Translations under genes and position numbers: made by a program | In this document: piece by piece, positions 1 to 9,197 of the stretch | Numbering within the stretch: position 1 is the stretch's first letter | How the letters are laid out: each line of letters starts with the position of its first letter | NCBI RefSeq assembly: GCF_003130585.1 | Contig: NZ_QFKX01000006.1 | Coordinates: 124,001 to 188,000, forward strand | Length of the DNA: 64,000 nt | Source: Brachybacterium endophyticum | GTDB lineage: Bacteria > Actinomycetota > Actinomycetes > Actinomycetales > Dermabacteraceae | Direction of reading: 5' to 3' | Notes under the pieces: generated by a model | The model's input: only the letters and a program-made list of their open reading frames with translations | Databases searched by the model: none | What the model was told of the DNA's origin: nothing

Positions 1-996
1 GGCCTGGGCGACCTGGGCCCCCTCGCCGCCATGCCCGTCATGGAGGGCAAGGCCGCGCTGTTCAAGCGCTTCGCCGACATCGACGCCTTCCCGATCTGCC
101 TGGACGCCCACTCGGTCGAGGAGATCGTCTCCCACGTCAAGGCGATCGCCCCCGTCTTCGCCGGCATCAACCTCGAGGACATCTCCGCCCCGCGCTGCTT
201 CGAGATCGAGGACCGTCTGCGCAAGGAGCTGGACATTCCCGTCTTCCACGACGACCAGCACGGCACCGCGATCGTCGTCGTCGCCGCGCTGCGCAACGCC
301 CTGCGCGTGGTCGGCAAGGAGATCGAGAAGGTGCGGATCGTGCTCTCGGGGGCGGGAGCGGCAGGGACCGCCATCCTGCGTCTGCTGCGCGCCGCCGGCG
401 CCCGCGACGTCGTGGTCACCGACATCGACGGCATCGTCCACGAGGGGCGCGAGAATCTCGAGGGCCGTCTGCCCTGGATCGCGGAGGTCACGAACCCCCG
501 CGGCCTCACCGGGACCCTGAGCGATGCGATCCAGGGAGCCGACGTCTTCATCGGCGTGAGCGCCGGGAACATCCTCAGCGCGCAGGACGTCGAGAGCATG
601 GCCGAGCGCTCGATCGTCTTTGCGATGGCCAACCCCACCCCGGAGATCGATCCGGCCGAGGCGGCGAAGCACGCCGAGGTCGTGGCGACCGGACGCAGCG
701 ACTTCGCCAACCAGATCAACAACGTGCTCGCCTTCCCCGGCGTCTTCCGCGGGCTGCTGGACGCCCGTGCCACCAACGTCACCGACCGCATGCTGCTGGC
801 GGCCTCGAAGGCCCTGGCCGACGTCGTGACCGCGGACGAGCTGAACCCGACCTACATCGTGCCCAGCGTCTTCAACGAGGGCGTGACCAAGGCGGTCGCC
901 TCGGCGGTCGAACACGTGGCCCGCGAGGAGGCCGGCACGGTCGACACCATCACCGGGGCCATCCCGGCCGTCTACGCCGAGCAGATCCACCTCTGA
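1..996 (+). CDS. NAD(P)-dependent malic enzyme, 3' part (cut by window start)
   Basis: Oxidatively decarboxylates malate to pyruvate in the cytoplasm. The frame is open from base 1, so the visible 331 codons are the C-terminal part and the true start lies outside. Seen: the GLGDLGP motif at the very beginning, a metal-site segment (NLEDISAP) and FHDDQHGTA, then a Rossmann nucleotide loop (VLSGAGAAGTA) near nt 340-370. All are hallmarks of the malic enzyme family. The short bacterial form is likely; NAD versus NADP preference cannot be read here. A perfect hairpin follows the stop, so the gene probably ends its transcript alone. Confidence 0.93.
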   Translation, partial: GLGDLGPLAAMPVMEGKAALFKRFADIDAFPICLDAHSVEEIVSHVKAIAPVFAGINLEDISAPRCFEIEDRLRKELDIPVFHDDQHGTAIVVVAALRNALRVVGKEIEKVRIVLSGAGAAGTAILRLLRAAGARDVVVTDIDGIVHEGRENLEGRLPWIAEVTNPRGLTGTLSDAIQGADVFIGVSAGNILSAQDVESMAERSIVFAMANPTPEIDPAEAAKHAEVVATGRSDFANQINNVLAFPGVFRGLLDARATNVTDRMLLAASKALADVVTADELNPTYIVPSVFNEGVTKAVASAVEHVAREEAGTVDTITGAIPAVYAEQIHL

Positions 997-1032
997 GGCG
1001 GCGGGTCGTCCGGGGCGTGAGCTCCTGAGGAT

Positions 1033-1062
1033 CGGCCGCACGACGTGCCCGTCGTGCGGCCG
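1033..1062 (+). terminator. Hairpin terminator after the malic enzyme gene
   Basis: A perfect 12-bp inverted repeat (CGGCCGCACGAC / GTCGTGCGGCCG) with a 6-nt loop lies 36 bases after the malic enzyme stop. There is no clear U tract, as is common in high-GC actinobacteria. Confidence 0.7.
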
Positions 1063-1130
1063 GAGACCCGTGAAAAGGGAAATTCCGCGTAACTGCTGAC
1101 GTATCGAGGGAACTTCACTACTCTCGAGGA

Positions 1131-2342
1131 ATGTTCCCCGGGTCACAGCCGCTGAGCGGTCTCGACGTCCTCGTCGCCGACCCGGGCCTGCTGGGGTTCC
1201 GGCGACCGGGGCTGCTGACGAACCACGCGGCCGTGACCGCCGGTCTCGCGCGAGGCGTGGACGCGCTGGTGGCCGCCGGGATCACGCCCCACTGCCTGAT
1301 CGCTCCCGAGCACGGGTACTGGGGCAGCGAGCAGGCGGGTGAGGGCGGCGGCGAGACGCGGGACGCCCGCACCGGCATCCCGGTGCTCTCCTCCTACGGT
1401 GTGCACGGGGCGGCGCTCGTGCAGCTGCTCGCCGACAGCGGGATCGACGGGCTCCTCGTCGACCTCCAGGACATCGGCTGCCGCTTCTTCACCTACCCGT
1501 GGTCGATGGTCGATGCGATGGCGGCCTGCGCCGAGCTCGACCTGCCGGTGCACGTGCTGGACAGGCCGGCCCCGCTCGCGATGCGCCCTCTGGGACCGGG
1601 GACGGACGAACGCTGCGCGAGCTTCGTCGGACGGATGGACATCCCCCTGCGTCACGGCGGCCGCCTCGGCGACATCGCCCGCCACGCCGCCGCCCACCAC
1701 CTCGAGCGGTCCCTGGACCTGACGGTCACCGCCGCGCCCGGCGCGGACGGCAGCGCACCGTGGGTGCCGCCGTCGCCGAACATGCCCACCCCCACGACGC
1801 TCGCCCTCTATCCCGGCACCGGGCTCGTGGAGGGCTGCACCTGGAGCGAGGGTCGCGGGACCACGCTGCCCTTCGAGGTCCTCGGCGCGCCCTGGGCCGA
1901 CCATCGTCTGGCCGACGCGCTGCGCGGCGCCGGGATGCCCGGTCTCGAGGTGCGCGAGCTCGAGGTGCGCGCGACGCACGGGGTCTTCGCGGACGAGGCC
2001 GTGCACGGTGTGCAGCTCCACCTGCTCGAGGACCCCCGGGACTTCGTCGCGCGCGAGGACGTCGACCCGCTGCGGATCGGGCACACGGTCCTCGCCGCCA
2101 TGCATGCGCTGCATCCCGCGAGCGCGGGCGACTTCTGGCGCCGAAACACCGCCTCGAGCCCCCTGTTCATCGACCTGCTGTGGGGGTCCGGCGCGCTGCG
2201 CGAGGGCATCGACGACGGCGCCTCCTACGAGGAGATCCTGGCCGCCTCGCCCGCACCCCACCCGCTCCTCGACCCGTCCGCGACCGGCGCGGACCAGGAC
2301 GCACCGGCGCCCCGCTCCGACGCCCCGGGGTCGCCGGCATGA
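1131..2342 (+). CDS. DUF1343 protein, NamZ-type exo-beta-N-acetylmuramidase
   Basis: 403 aa. The NamZ family removes N-acetylmuramic acid from the non-reducing end of peptidoglycan fragments. Seen: EHGYWGSEQAGE near residue 63-74, LLVDLQDIGCRFFTYPWSM, and the family signature EGCTWSEGRGTTLPFE in the middle, followed by GAPW. No signal peptide is visible, unlike the secreted Bacillus enzyme, so this copy probably acts in the cytoplasm on imported fragments. The last ~25 residues are low-complexity. The start lies just after a TACTCT -10-like box and GAGGA. The stop overlaps the next ATG by 4 bases. It heads an operon with a peptide-type ABC transporter, which fits cell-wall recycling. The family call is firm; the exact substrate is inferred. 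Confidence 0.9.
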   Translation: MFPGSQPLSGLDVLVADPGLLGFRRPGLLTNHAAVTAGLARGVDALVAAGITPHCLIAPEHGYWGSEQAGEGGGETRDARTGIPVLSSYGVHGAALVQLLADSGIDGLLVDLQDIGCRFFTYPWSMVDAMAACAELDLPVHVLDRPAPLAMRPLGPGTDERCASFVGRMDIPLRHGGRLGDIARHAAAHHLERSLDLTVTAAPGADGSAPWVPPSPNMPTPTTLALYPGTGLVEGCTWSEGRGTTLPFEVLGAPWADHRLADALRGAGMPGLEVRELEVRATHGVFADEAVHGVQLHLLEDPRDFVAREDVDPLRIGHTVLAAMHALHPASAGDFWRRNTASSPLFIDLLWGSGALREGIDDGASYEEILAASPAPHPLLDPSATGADQDAPAPRSDAPGSPA

Positions 2343-3397
2343 GCATCCAGGTGCGGGAGCGGCTGCACCCCGGGGACCTCTCCGCCCTCGCGGACCTCAC
2401 CCGCGACAGCGCCCAGCCGATCGACGAGAGGACGCTGACCCGTCTGCTGCTGGTCGACCCGGACCCGCTGAGCTCCGTCGTCCTGATCGCCGAGGAGGAC
2501 GGCAGGGCCCTCGGGTACACCCACGTCGCGCTCGAGGACGGCGTCGCCTATCTCGTCAGCGGGGTCGTCGCCCCGTCGGCCAGACGTCGCGGCCTCGGCA
2601 CGCTGCTGTGGGACGGCGCCGTGGCCCGTGCCCGTCGCGCGGGAGCCGGGCGGCTCGTGATCAGCGGACGCCCCCGCGGCTATGCGGCCCCCGGCATCGA
2701 CGAGCGGCGTGACCCCGCCACCGCTGCCTTCCTGCGCGCCCGCGGTGCCCGGGCGGGAGGGTCGGCCCTCGCCATGGAGCGAGACCTGACGCAGGACCTC
2801 GCGACCGCGTCGGCTCCGGCACGGATGCCGGTGGGCGTGCGGATCGCGCCGTGCACCCCCGAGGAGGTGCCGGAGATGATCGCCGCCGTGCGCGCGGACC
2901 TCGATCCGGACTGGGCACAGCTGCTCGCACGGCACGTGGACGAGCGGTCCGCGGAGCAGACCCGCGGACGGGACCTCCCGGCGGGCCCGGCGGCGGGGAT
3001 CCTGCTCGCCCGGGACGCGCCCGCCGAACCCCGGTCCGCTGACCGGGACACCCTCGGGGAGCTGCTCGGCGTCGCGGCCTCCGGCGTCGTCGGCGAGGAT
3101 CCCGAGCGCTTCGGGCCGATCGGGGTGATGCCCGCGGCCCGCGGCCGCGGGATCGGCGGCGCCCTCCTGGATGCCGCGCTGCAGGCGATGGCACGCGCCG
3201 GGTCCCGTCGGGCCTGGTTCCAGTGGACCTCCACCGCCGGTCCCGCTCACCGCCTGTACCTCTCGCGCGGCTTCCGTCCGCTCACGACCACCACCCCGTT
3301 CCTCCTCGACCTCCCCGGCGACCCGCACGTGCTCCCGGACGGTCCGCAGGAGCTCCTCGCCGCCATGCAGCCCCTCGAGCAGGGAAGGACCCGCTGA
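2339..3397 (+). CDS. Tandem GNAT-domain acetyltransferase
   Basis: 352 aa from the ATG that overlaps the upstream stop (ATGA). Two GNAT folds can be seen. The first carries VVAPSARRRGLGTLL near residues 76-90; the second carries VMPAARGRGIGGALLDAAL near 263-281. Both are acetyl-CoA pyrophosphate-binding loops. The acceptor substrate is unknown. Its position between a muramidase and a peptide-binding lipoprotein suggests it acetylates an amino sugar or peptide from the cell wall, but that is inference only. Confidence 0.85.
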   Translation: MSIQVRERLHPGDLSALADLTRDSAQPIDERTLTRLLLVDPDPLSSVVLIAEEDGRALGYTHVALEDGVAYLVSGVVAPSARRRGLGTLLWDGAVARARRAGAGRLVISGRPRGYAAPGIDERRDPATAAFLRARGARAGGSALAMERDLTQDLATASAPARMPVGVRIAPCTPEEVPEMIAAVRADLDPDWAQLLARHVDERSAEQTRGRDLPAGPAAGILLARDAPAEPRSADRDTLGELLGVAASGVVGEDPERFGPIGVMPAARGRGIGGALLDAALQAMARAGSRRAWFQWTSTAGPAHRLYLSRGFRPLTTTTPFLLDLPGDPHVLPDGPQELLAAMQPLEQGRTR

Positions 3398-5103
3398 TGA
3401 CATCCCTCGGTCCCCACATCGAACCCGACCGTCAGCCGGGCGCGTCCTCGCCCGGTCCCGGCCGGCGCGCCGTCCTCGGGGGCGCCTCCGGCGCGCTCGG
3501 GCTGCTGGCCACGACCTCCCTGGCCGGCTGCGGACCCGCCGGGACGGACGAGAAGAACCCTCCGCTGCGGATCCACGCCAACGACGCCACGGTCTACCAG
3601 CCCAACTTCAACCCCTACGCGCCCACCGCGCTGCAGGGCGCGAGCGGACTGATCTACGAGCCGCTGATGGTCTACACCGCGATGGATCCCGAGCACCCGC
3701 TGCCCTGGGTCGCCGAGGCGATCGAGTTCAGCGAGGACGGCACCAGCGCCGAGATCACGGTGCGCGAGGGCATCGTGTTCACCGACGACCACCCGCTGAC
3801 GGCGGAGGACGTCGAGTACTCCCTGCTGATGCTGCGCGACAAGCCGGCGACCAATGGCTCCGCCCTGCCGGTGACCGATGCCCGGAAGACGGGCGAGCGC
3901 ACCGTGAAGGTCTCGTTCGACGGCCCCGCCTTCGCCCATGCTCCGACGCTCGGCAGCTCCTACGTGGTGCCCAAGCACATCTTCTCGACCCTCGACGTGG
4001 AGAAGGACGCGATCGAGAAGCCCGTGGGCTCCGGCCCGTACGTGCTCGACCGCTTCTCCGCCCAGCTGTACACCTTCCGGCGCAACGAGAAGCACTGGGC
4101 GGTCCAGGACTTCGCTGTTCCCGAGCTGTACTACCCCTCGTACTCGACCGAGACCTTCAACACCGCACTGCAGGCGGGGGAGATCGACTGGTCCGGCGGG
4201 TTCGTCGCCAACGTCGACAAGATCTTCGTGGACAAGGACCCCGACCATCGCGGCTACTACTACCCGGGCCTGGGCGTGGTGAACCTGACCTTCAACCTCG
4301 AGAAGTCGCTGTGGCAGGACCTCGAGCTGAGACGCGGGATCTCGCTCGCGATCGACCGCCAGCAGATCGCGGACATCGCGATGCTCGGCTACGTCGGCCC
4401 ACCCCACCCCACCGCACTGCCACGCCCCACCTTCGAGCAGTACATCTCCGAGCGCTACCGGGGGAAGGAGTTCGAGTTCGACCCCGAGAAGGCCGAGAAG
4501 GTGCTGGACGCGGCCGGGTACGAGCGCGGCGAGGACGGCGTGCGCACGGCGAAGGACGGCACCCGCCTCGAGTTCCCCCTGCAGATCCCCTCGGGGTTCG
4601 TGGACTGGGTGAGCGTCACCCAGGTGCTCGACGAGCAGCTGACGAAGATCGGCGTGAAGTTCAGCCCGCAGGGCGTCTCCCTGGAGAGCTGGACCGAGAA
4701 GCGCAACGCCGGGAAGTTCGACGTCACCCTCTCGACGGTCTCCGCCGGGGCGAGTCCCTGGTTCATGTACCGCTCGATGCTTTCGGGTGAGCACAGGAGC
4801 AAGGATGGGTCGGTGCTCGCGAACTTCCAGCGCTGGTACGACGAGGACACCGACACGCTGCTGGGCGACTTCACCGCGACCGACGACGAGGCCGAGCAGC
4901 AGAAGTGCATCGACGGGATCGAGGACATCGTCGTCGAGAAGCTGCCCGCGCTGCCGCTGGTGACCGCCCCGAACTGGTTCAACTACAGCACCCAGTACTG
5001 GTCGGGATTCCCCGACCCCGACCACCCCTACGCGCTCGGCGCCCCCTACAGCCCGGTCGACCGCATCCTGGTGCTGCGCGGGCTGTCGCGGACCACGGAC
5101 TGA
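3397..5103 (+). CDS. ABC transporter substrate-binding lipoprotein (peptide/DppA family)
   Basis: 568 aa; the ATG shares one base with the preceding stop. N-terminus: twin arginine R23-R24, a hydrophobic stretch and lipobox LAGC with Cys45, so it is exported (possibly by Tat) and lipid-anchored. The body is a family-5 extracellular solute-binding protein of the peptide/nickel type. Typical pieces are TALQGASGLIYEPLM, FTDDHPLTAEDVEYSL and LRRGISLAIDRQQIAD. Downstream genes supply permeases and ATPases. The ligand is probably an oligopeptide or muropeptide, given the NamZ gene upstream. Confidence 0.92.
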   Translation: MTSLGPHIEPDRQPGASSPGPGRRAVLGGASGALGLLATTSLAGCGPAGTDEKNPPLRIHANDATVYQPNFNPYAPTALQGASGLIYEPLMVYTAMDPEHPLPWVAEAIEFSEDGTSAEITVREGIVFTDDHPLTAEDVEYSLLMLRDKPATNGSALPVTDARKTGERTVKVSFDGPAFAHAPTLGSSYVVPKHIFSTLDVEKDAIEKPVGSGPYVLDRFSAQLYTFRRNEKHWAVQDFAVPELYYPSYSTETFNTALQAGEIDWSGGFVANVDKIFVDKDPDHRGYYYPGLGVVNLTFNLEKSLWQDLELRRGISLAIDRQQIADIAMLGYVGPPHPTALPRPTFEQYISERYRGKEFEFDPEKAEKVLDAAGYERGEDGVRTAKDGTRLEFPLQIPSGFVDWVSVTQVLDEQLTKIGVKFSPQGVSLESWTEKRNAGKFDVTLSTVSAGASPWFMYRSMLSGEHRSKDGSVLANFQRWYDEDTDTLLGDFTATDDEAEQQKCIDGIEDIVVEKLPALPLVTAPNWFNYSTQYWSGFPDPDHPYALGAPYSPVDRILVLRGLSRTTD

Positions 5104-5126
5104 GAACGCACGGAGAGGAGGCAGCC

Positions 5127-6104
5127 ATGAAGTATCTCGCCCGCAAGATCGGCCTGTACGCATTCATCGCCTGGGCGGCGCTGACCCTGAACTTCCTGAT
5201 CCCGCGCCTGATGCCCGGGGACCCCGTGACCCTTCTGCTGGAGGGCTCCCAGGGGGCGATCGACCCCGCCGCGAAGGCGGCCATCGCCAAGGCCTACGGC
5301 ATCAGCGACGACCCGCTCCCGGTGCAGTACGTCGACTACCTGAGGGCACTGGCGCACGGCGACCTCGGCACCTCCATCAGCCAGTTCCCGGTGCCGGTGG
5401 TCGACATCATCTCCCGGGCCCTGCCGTGGACCCTGGGGCTGGTGGGCGTGGCGACCGTGGTCAGCTTCCTGCTGGGCACCGGGCTCGGCGTGCTGCTGGC
5501 CTGGCGGCGCGGCACCTGGTCCGACCACGTGCTGCCGGCCCTCACCTTCCTCAACGCCATCCCGTACTTCTGGATGGCGCTGATCCTGGTGCTGGTGCTG
5601 TCGGTGCACCTGGGCCTGTTCCCCAACGCCGGCGGCTACGAGCGGATCCTGTTCCCGGGCTGGACCCCGCAGTTCATCGGCTCGATCCTCTACCACGCCC
5701 TGCTGCCGGCGATCACGATCGTCCTGGGCTCCTTCGCCGGCTGGGTGCTCTCGATGCGCAACATGACGGTCACCGTGCTGGGCGAGGACTACGTCTCGCT
5801 GGCGGAGGCCAAGGGCCTGCCCTCGCGGCACGTGCTGCTGACCTACGCGGCCCGCAACGCGATCCTGCCCTCGATCACCGGCTTCGCCCTCTCCCTCGGC
5901 GCAGTCGTCGGCGGATCGATGCTCACCGAGGTCATCTTCAACTACCCCGGGGTGGGGTACACGCTGTTCAGCGCCGTGCAGGCCCAGGACTTCCCGCTCA
6001 TGCAGGGGCTCTTCCTCATCATCTCCCTCGCGGTGATCGCCGCGAACCTGGTGGCCGACGTCGCCTACGTGTTCCTCGACCCGCGAACCCGGCAGGGGGC
6101 CTGA
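5127..6104 (+). CDS. ABC transporter permease (DppB family)
   Basis: 325 aa, about six transmembrane segments. It starts at ATG with GGAGAGGAGG just upstream. The N-terminal helix, the periplasmic segment ending in DLGTSISQFPVPV, and the EAA cytoplasmic loop (LAEAKGLPSRHVLLTYAARN) place it in the DppB/OppB family. It pairs with the permease half of the following fusion protein. The gap to the next gene is only 3 bases. Confidence 0.92.
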   Translation: MKYLARKIGLYAFIAWAALTLNFLIPRLMPGDPVTLLLEGSQGAIDPAAKAAIAKAYGISDDPLPVQYVDYLRALAHGDLGTSISQFPVPVVDIISRALPWTLGLVGVATVVSFLLGTGLGVLLAWRRGTWSDHVLPALTFLNAIPYFWMALILVLVLSVHLGLFPNAGGYERILFPGWTPQFIGSILYHALLPAITIVLGSFAGWVLSMRNMTVTVLGEDYVSLAEAKGLPSRHVLLTYAARNAILPSITGFALSLGAVVGGSMLTEVIFNYPGVGYTLFSAVQAQDFPLMQGLFLIISLAVIAANLVADVAYVFLDPRTRQGA

Positions 6105-6107
6105 CCC

Positions 6108-7976
6108 ATGTCCATCTCGAGCCTCGTGCCCCGCAGCGGGAAGGTCCGCGCCGGACTGATCATCGTCCTGGTCTTCGTGCTGATCGCCCTGATCGGACCG
6201 CTGACCGCGACCCACGCCCCGCAGGCGACCTCCTTCGACCTGCGCCAGGCGCCCTCGGCCCGGCACTGGATGGGCACCACCCAGACCGGGCAGGACGTCT
6301 ACGCCCAGTTCGTCACCGGTGCCCGCGTGTCCCTGCTGGTGGGTCTCGTCGCGGGCGTCGTCTCCCAGGTGTTCTCCGTGATCATCGGGCTGCTCGGCGG
6401 GTACCTGCGCGGCGTCGCCGACGACCTGCTCTACATCCTCACCGCCGTGTTCCTGGTGATCCCCGGGATGCCGCTGCTGATCGTCCTCACCGGCTACCTG
6501 CCCAGCCGCGGGCTGTTCGCGATCGCCGTGGTCATCGCGATCACCTCCTGGGCCGGTTCGGCCCGCGTGATCCGCGCCCAGACCATGTCGCTGAGCGGCC
6601 GCGAGTTCGTCGAGGCCGCCCGGGCCGGCGGCGAGTCCCGGCTGCGGATCATGTTCGCCGAGGTGCTGCCGAACATGCTGCCGCTGGTCGCCTCCGGCTT
6701 CCTGTTCTCCGTCATCGGCGGCATCCTCTCCGAGGCCGGACTGTCCTTCCTCGGCCTGGGGTCGCTGACCACGGTCTCCTGGGGATCGATGCTCTACTTC
6801 GCCCAGAGCGGCCAGGCGCTGCTCTCCGGCGCCTGGTGGTGGTACGTGCCGCCGGGCCTCGCGATCGCGATCATCGGCGCGGGCCTGGCGCTGATCAACT
6901 TCGGCATCGACGAGTACGCGAACCCGCGTCTGCGGACCGGCGCGGCGCGACGTCACGCCGCGCGGGGATCCCTCGCCGCCGGTGCGGACCCGACCGCCGC
7001 CGACGCCGCTGCCGGCGGCACCGAGCTCCCGGCCGGGGGAGCCGGCGGACCCGCTGCCGCGGCGGCGACGACCCGCGCGGGGGCCGCTGGGACATCCGGC
7101 AGCGGCGCCGCGCTCGCCGACACCGTCCCCGACGCGGACCCGGTCATCCGAGCGGCGGACGTCACCGGCGATCCGGTGATCGAGGTCGACGCCCTCAGCG
7201 TGGACTACCCGACCGTGCACGGCACCGTGCACGCGGTGGACGGGGTGACGCTGACCCTGCACCGCGGGGAGATCCTGGGGCTGGCCGGGGAGTCGGGCAG
7301 CGGGAAGTCCACGCTGACCAACGCGATCACCCGGATGCTGCGGCCGCCCGCCCGGATCGCGGGCGGCGCTGTCACCTACACGGACGCAGACGGCACCCGC
7401 ACCGACCTGCTCGCCCTGGACGACCGCGGCCTGCGCGGGATCCGCTGGACCGAGATCGCGGTGGTCTTCCAGAGCGCCATGAACGCCCTGAACCCGGTGA
7501 CGTCGATCGGCTCCCAGTTCGACGACGTGATCCGCGTGCACCGTCCCGACCTGGGGCCCACTCGCCGCACCGAGCTGGCCCGCGAGCACCTGCGGCGGGT
7601 GGGGATCGACCCCGAGCGGATCGGCGCCTACCCCCACGAGCTCTCGGGCGGGATGAAGCAGAGGGTCGCGATCGCGATCGCCCTGGTCCTCGAACCCGAC
7701 GTGATCTTCATGGACGAGCCCACCACGGCCCTGGACCTCCTGGTCCAGCGCGAGGTGCTCGACCAGATCGTGCGGCTGCGCGAGGAGTACGGCTTCGCGA
7801 TCGTGTTCACCACCCACGACCTCGCGCTGCTGCTGGAGATCTCCGACTCGATCGCCGTGATGCGACGGGGCCACCTCGTGGAGTACGGCCCCGCCGCCGA
7901 GATCTACCGCTACGCCCGCCACCCCTACACCAGGAGTCTCCTGGACTCCCTCGAAGCACTCGGGAGCCTCGCATGA
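6108..7976 (+). CDS. DppC-type permease fused to DppD-type ATPase
   Basis: 622 aa in one frame. Residues 1-270 are a DppC-like permease with about five or six membrane helices and the EAA loop (REFVEAARAGGESRLRIMF). Residues ~272-350 are an Ala/Gly/Thr-rich linker. Residues ~355-620 are an ABC ATPase: Walker A GESGSGKS at 394-401, signature LSGGMKQRVAIA from 512, Walker B IFMDEPTTALD after it. These parts are usually separate genes in peptide importers. No stop or start interrupts the linker. The stop overlaps the next ATG by 4 bases. Confidence 0.9.
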   Translation: MSISSLVPRSGKVRAGLIIVLVFVLIALIGPLTATHAPQATSFDLRQAPSARHWMGTTQTGQDVYAQFVTGARVSLLVGLVAGVVSQVFSVIIGLLGGYLRGVADDLLYILTAVFLVIPGMPLLIVLTGYLPSRGLFAIAVVIAITSWAGSARVIRAQTMSLSGREFVEAARAGGESRLRIMFAEVLPNMLPLVASGFLFSVIGGILSEAGLSFLGLGSLTTVSWGSMLYFAQSGQALLSGAWWWYVPPGLAIAIIGAGLALINFGIDEYANPRLRTGAARRHAARGSLAAGADPTAADAAAGGTELPAGGAGGPAAAAATTRAGAAGTSGSGAALADTVPDADPVIRAADVTGDPVIEVDALSVDYPTVHGTVHAVDGVTLTLHRGEILGLAGESGSGKSTLTNAITRMLRPPARIAGGAVTYTDADGTRTDLLALDDRGLRGIRWTEIAVVFQSAMNALNPVTSIGSQFDDVIRVHRPDLGPTRRTELAREHLRRVGIDPERIGAYPHELSGGMKQRVAIAIALVLEPDVIFMDEPTTALDLLVQREVLDQIVRLREEYGFAIVFTTHDLALLLEISDSIAVMRRGHLVEYGPAAEIYRYARHPYTRSLLDSLEALGSLA

Positions 7977-8842
7977 GCATCGCCGCGCCCACGCACGACA
8001 CCTCCGGATCCCCGACCGCGGGCGAGATCGTCCTCGAGGGGACGCACCTGGTCAAGGAGTACGCCGTGGGGGAGCGGCGCGGGGTGCTGCGTCGCCGTCG
8101 CACGATGCGCGCGGTCGACGACGTCTCCCTCGGTCTGCGCCGGGCGGAGGTCACCGCCCTGGTCGGTCAGAGCGGCTCGGGCAAGTCCACGCTGGGCCGG
8201 CTGCTGGCCCGGCTGGTCCCGCTCACGTCCGGCGACATCAGGCTGCACGGCAGCGACGTCGGGGCCGCGACCGGCGCGTCGATGCGCCGTTACACCGGCG
8301 AGGTCCAGCTCACCCTGCAGGACCCCTTCGCCTCGTTGAACCCGCTGCGCCGCGTCGACTACATCCTGGGCCGGGCCGTGCGACTGCACCAGGACGTCTC
8401 CGGGGCCGACGAGGTCCGGGCACGCTGCGCCGGCCTCCTCGAACGCGTGGGGCTGGGCCCGACCGATCACTACCTGGACCGCTTCCCCCACGAGCTCTCC
8501 GGCGGTGAGCGCCAACGGGTCTCGTTCGCGCGGGCGCTCGCCGCGGGCCCGTCGGTGCTGCTGGCCGACGAACCCGTCTCGATGCTCGACGTCACGATCC
8601 GCAAGTCCATGCTCGACCTCATCGACGACCTGCGGCGCGAGGAGGACCTCGCCGTCCTCTACATCACGCACGACCTGGGCAGCGCCCGGCGTTACTCGAG
8701 CGAGGTGCTGGTCATGCACGAGGGCAGGGTCGTCGAGCGCGGCGAGTCCGAGAGCGTCATCTCGGATCCCCAGGACGCGTACACGAAGCGTCTGCTGGCG
8801 GCCGCACCGGATCCGTCCCGCTCGCTGGGCCGCTCGCGCTGA
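7973..8842 (+). CDS. ABC transporter ATP-binding protein (DppF family)
   Basis: 289 aa. Walker A GQSGSGKS at 65-72, Q-loop region TLQDPFASLNPLR, signature LSGGERQRVSFARAL and Walker B VLLADEPVSMLDV are all present. It is the second ATPase of the importer and partners with the ATPase half of the preceding fusion protein. The start overlaps the previous stop (ATGA). Its last 86 bases overlap the 3' end of the converging VanZ-like gene. Confidence 0.92.
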   Translation: MSIAAPTHDTSGSPTAGEIVLEGTHLVKEYAVGERRGVLRRRRTMRAVDDVSLGLRRAEVTALVGQSGSGKSTLGRLLARLVPLTSGDIRLHGSDVGAATGASMRRYTGEVQLTLQDPFASLNPLRRVDYILGRAVRLHQDVSGADEVRARCAGLLERVGLGPTDHYLDRFPHELSGGERQRVSFARALAAGPSVLLADEPVSMLDVTIRKSMLDLIDDLRREEDLAVLYITHDLGSARRYSSEVLVMHEGRVVERGESESVISDPQDAYTKRLLAAAPDPSRSLGRSR

Positions 8843-9197
8843 TCCGCCGCTCACCCCACCAGGTGAGGAGACCGATGCCGATCCCGAGCAGGTCGGAGAG
8901 GACGTCGAGGGGGTCGGCCGAGCGGTGCGGCAGCAGCAGGCCCTGCAGCACCTCGATCAGGAGCGCATGGACCACGGCGGCCAGCACCACCCAGCCGATG
9001 GGGAACCTCGAGGCGGGGGCGAGCACGCGGCCGACGGCCCAGACCGTGAGCGCGAAGACGCCCACGTGGTAGAGGGTGTCGATCCCGCCCACCCCGCCGG
9101 TCGAGGGGACGCTGGGAAGGTAGAAGCCCACGTTCGCCAGCAGGGCGAGAGCGCACAGGACCAGGCGGCCCGTGCGAGAGCGCAGGAGCTCCCTCAT
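8757..9197 (-). CDS. VanZ-family membrane protein
   Basis: 146 aa. Four hydrophobic segments are visible, with the family pattern DTLYHVGVFALTVW, LIEVLQGLLLPHRSADPLDVLSDLLGIGIGLL. VanZ-like proteins are small membrane proteins; the founding member gives low-level teicoplanin resistance, and the function of most members is unknown. The ATG overlaps the stop of the upstream serine hydrolase gene (ATGA), so the two form an operon. The last ~25 codons are hydrophilic and run into the end of the converging ATPase gene. Confidence 0.82.
   Translation of the reverse strand: MRELLRSRTGRLVLCALALLANVGFYLPSVPSTGGVGGIDTLYHVGVFALTVWAVGRVLAPASRFPIGWVVLAAVVHALLIEVLQGLLLPHRSADPLDVLSDLLGIGIGLLTWWGERRISASGPASGTDPVRPPADASCTRPGDPR

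Noticed and set aside
1143-2261. 372-codon minus-strand open frame opposite the NamZ gene
   Set aside because: Arg/Gly/Val-rich translation without motifs; it mirrors the codon bias of the real plus-strand gene, as do many long antisense frames in this GC-rich DNA.
5046-7922. 958-codon minus-strand frame across the transporter genes
   Set aside because: Rich in His, Asp, Gln and Gly with no recognisable domain; a shadow of three genes with clear ABC motifs.
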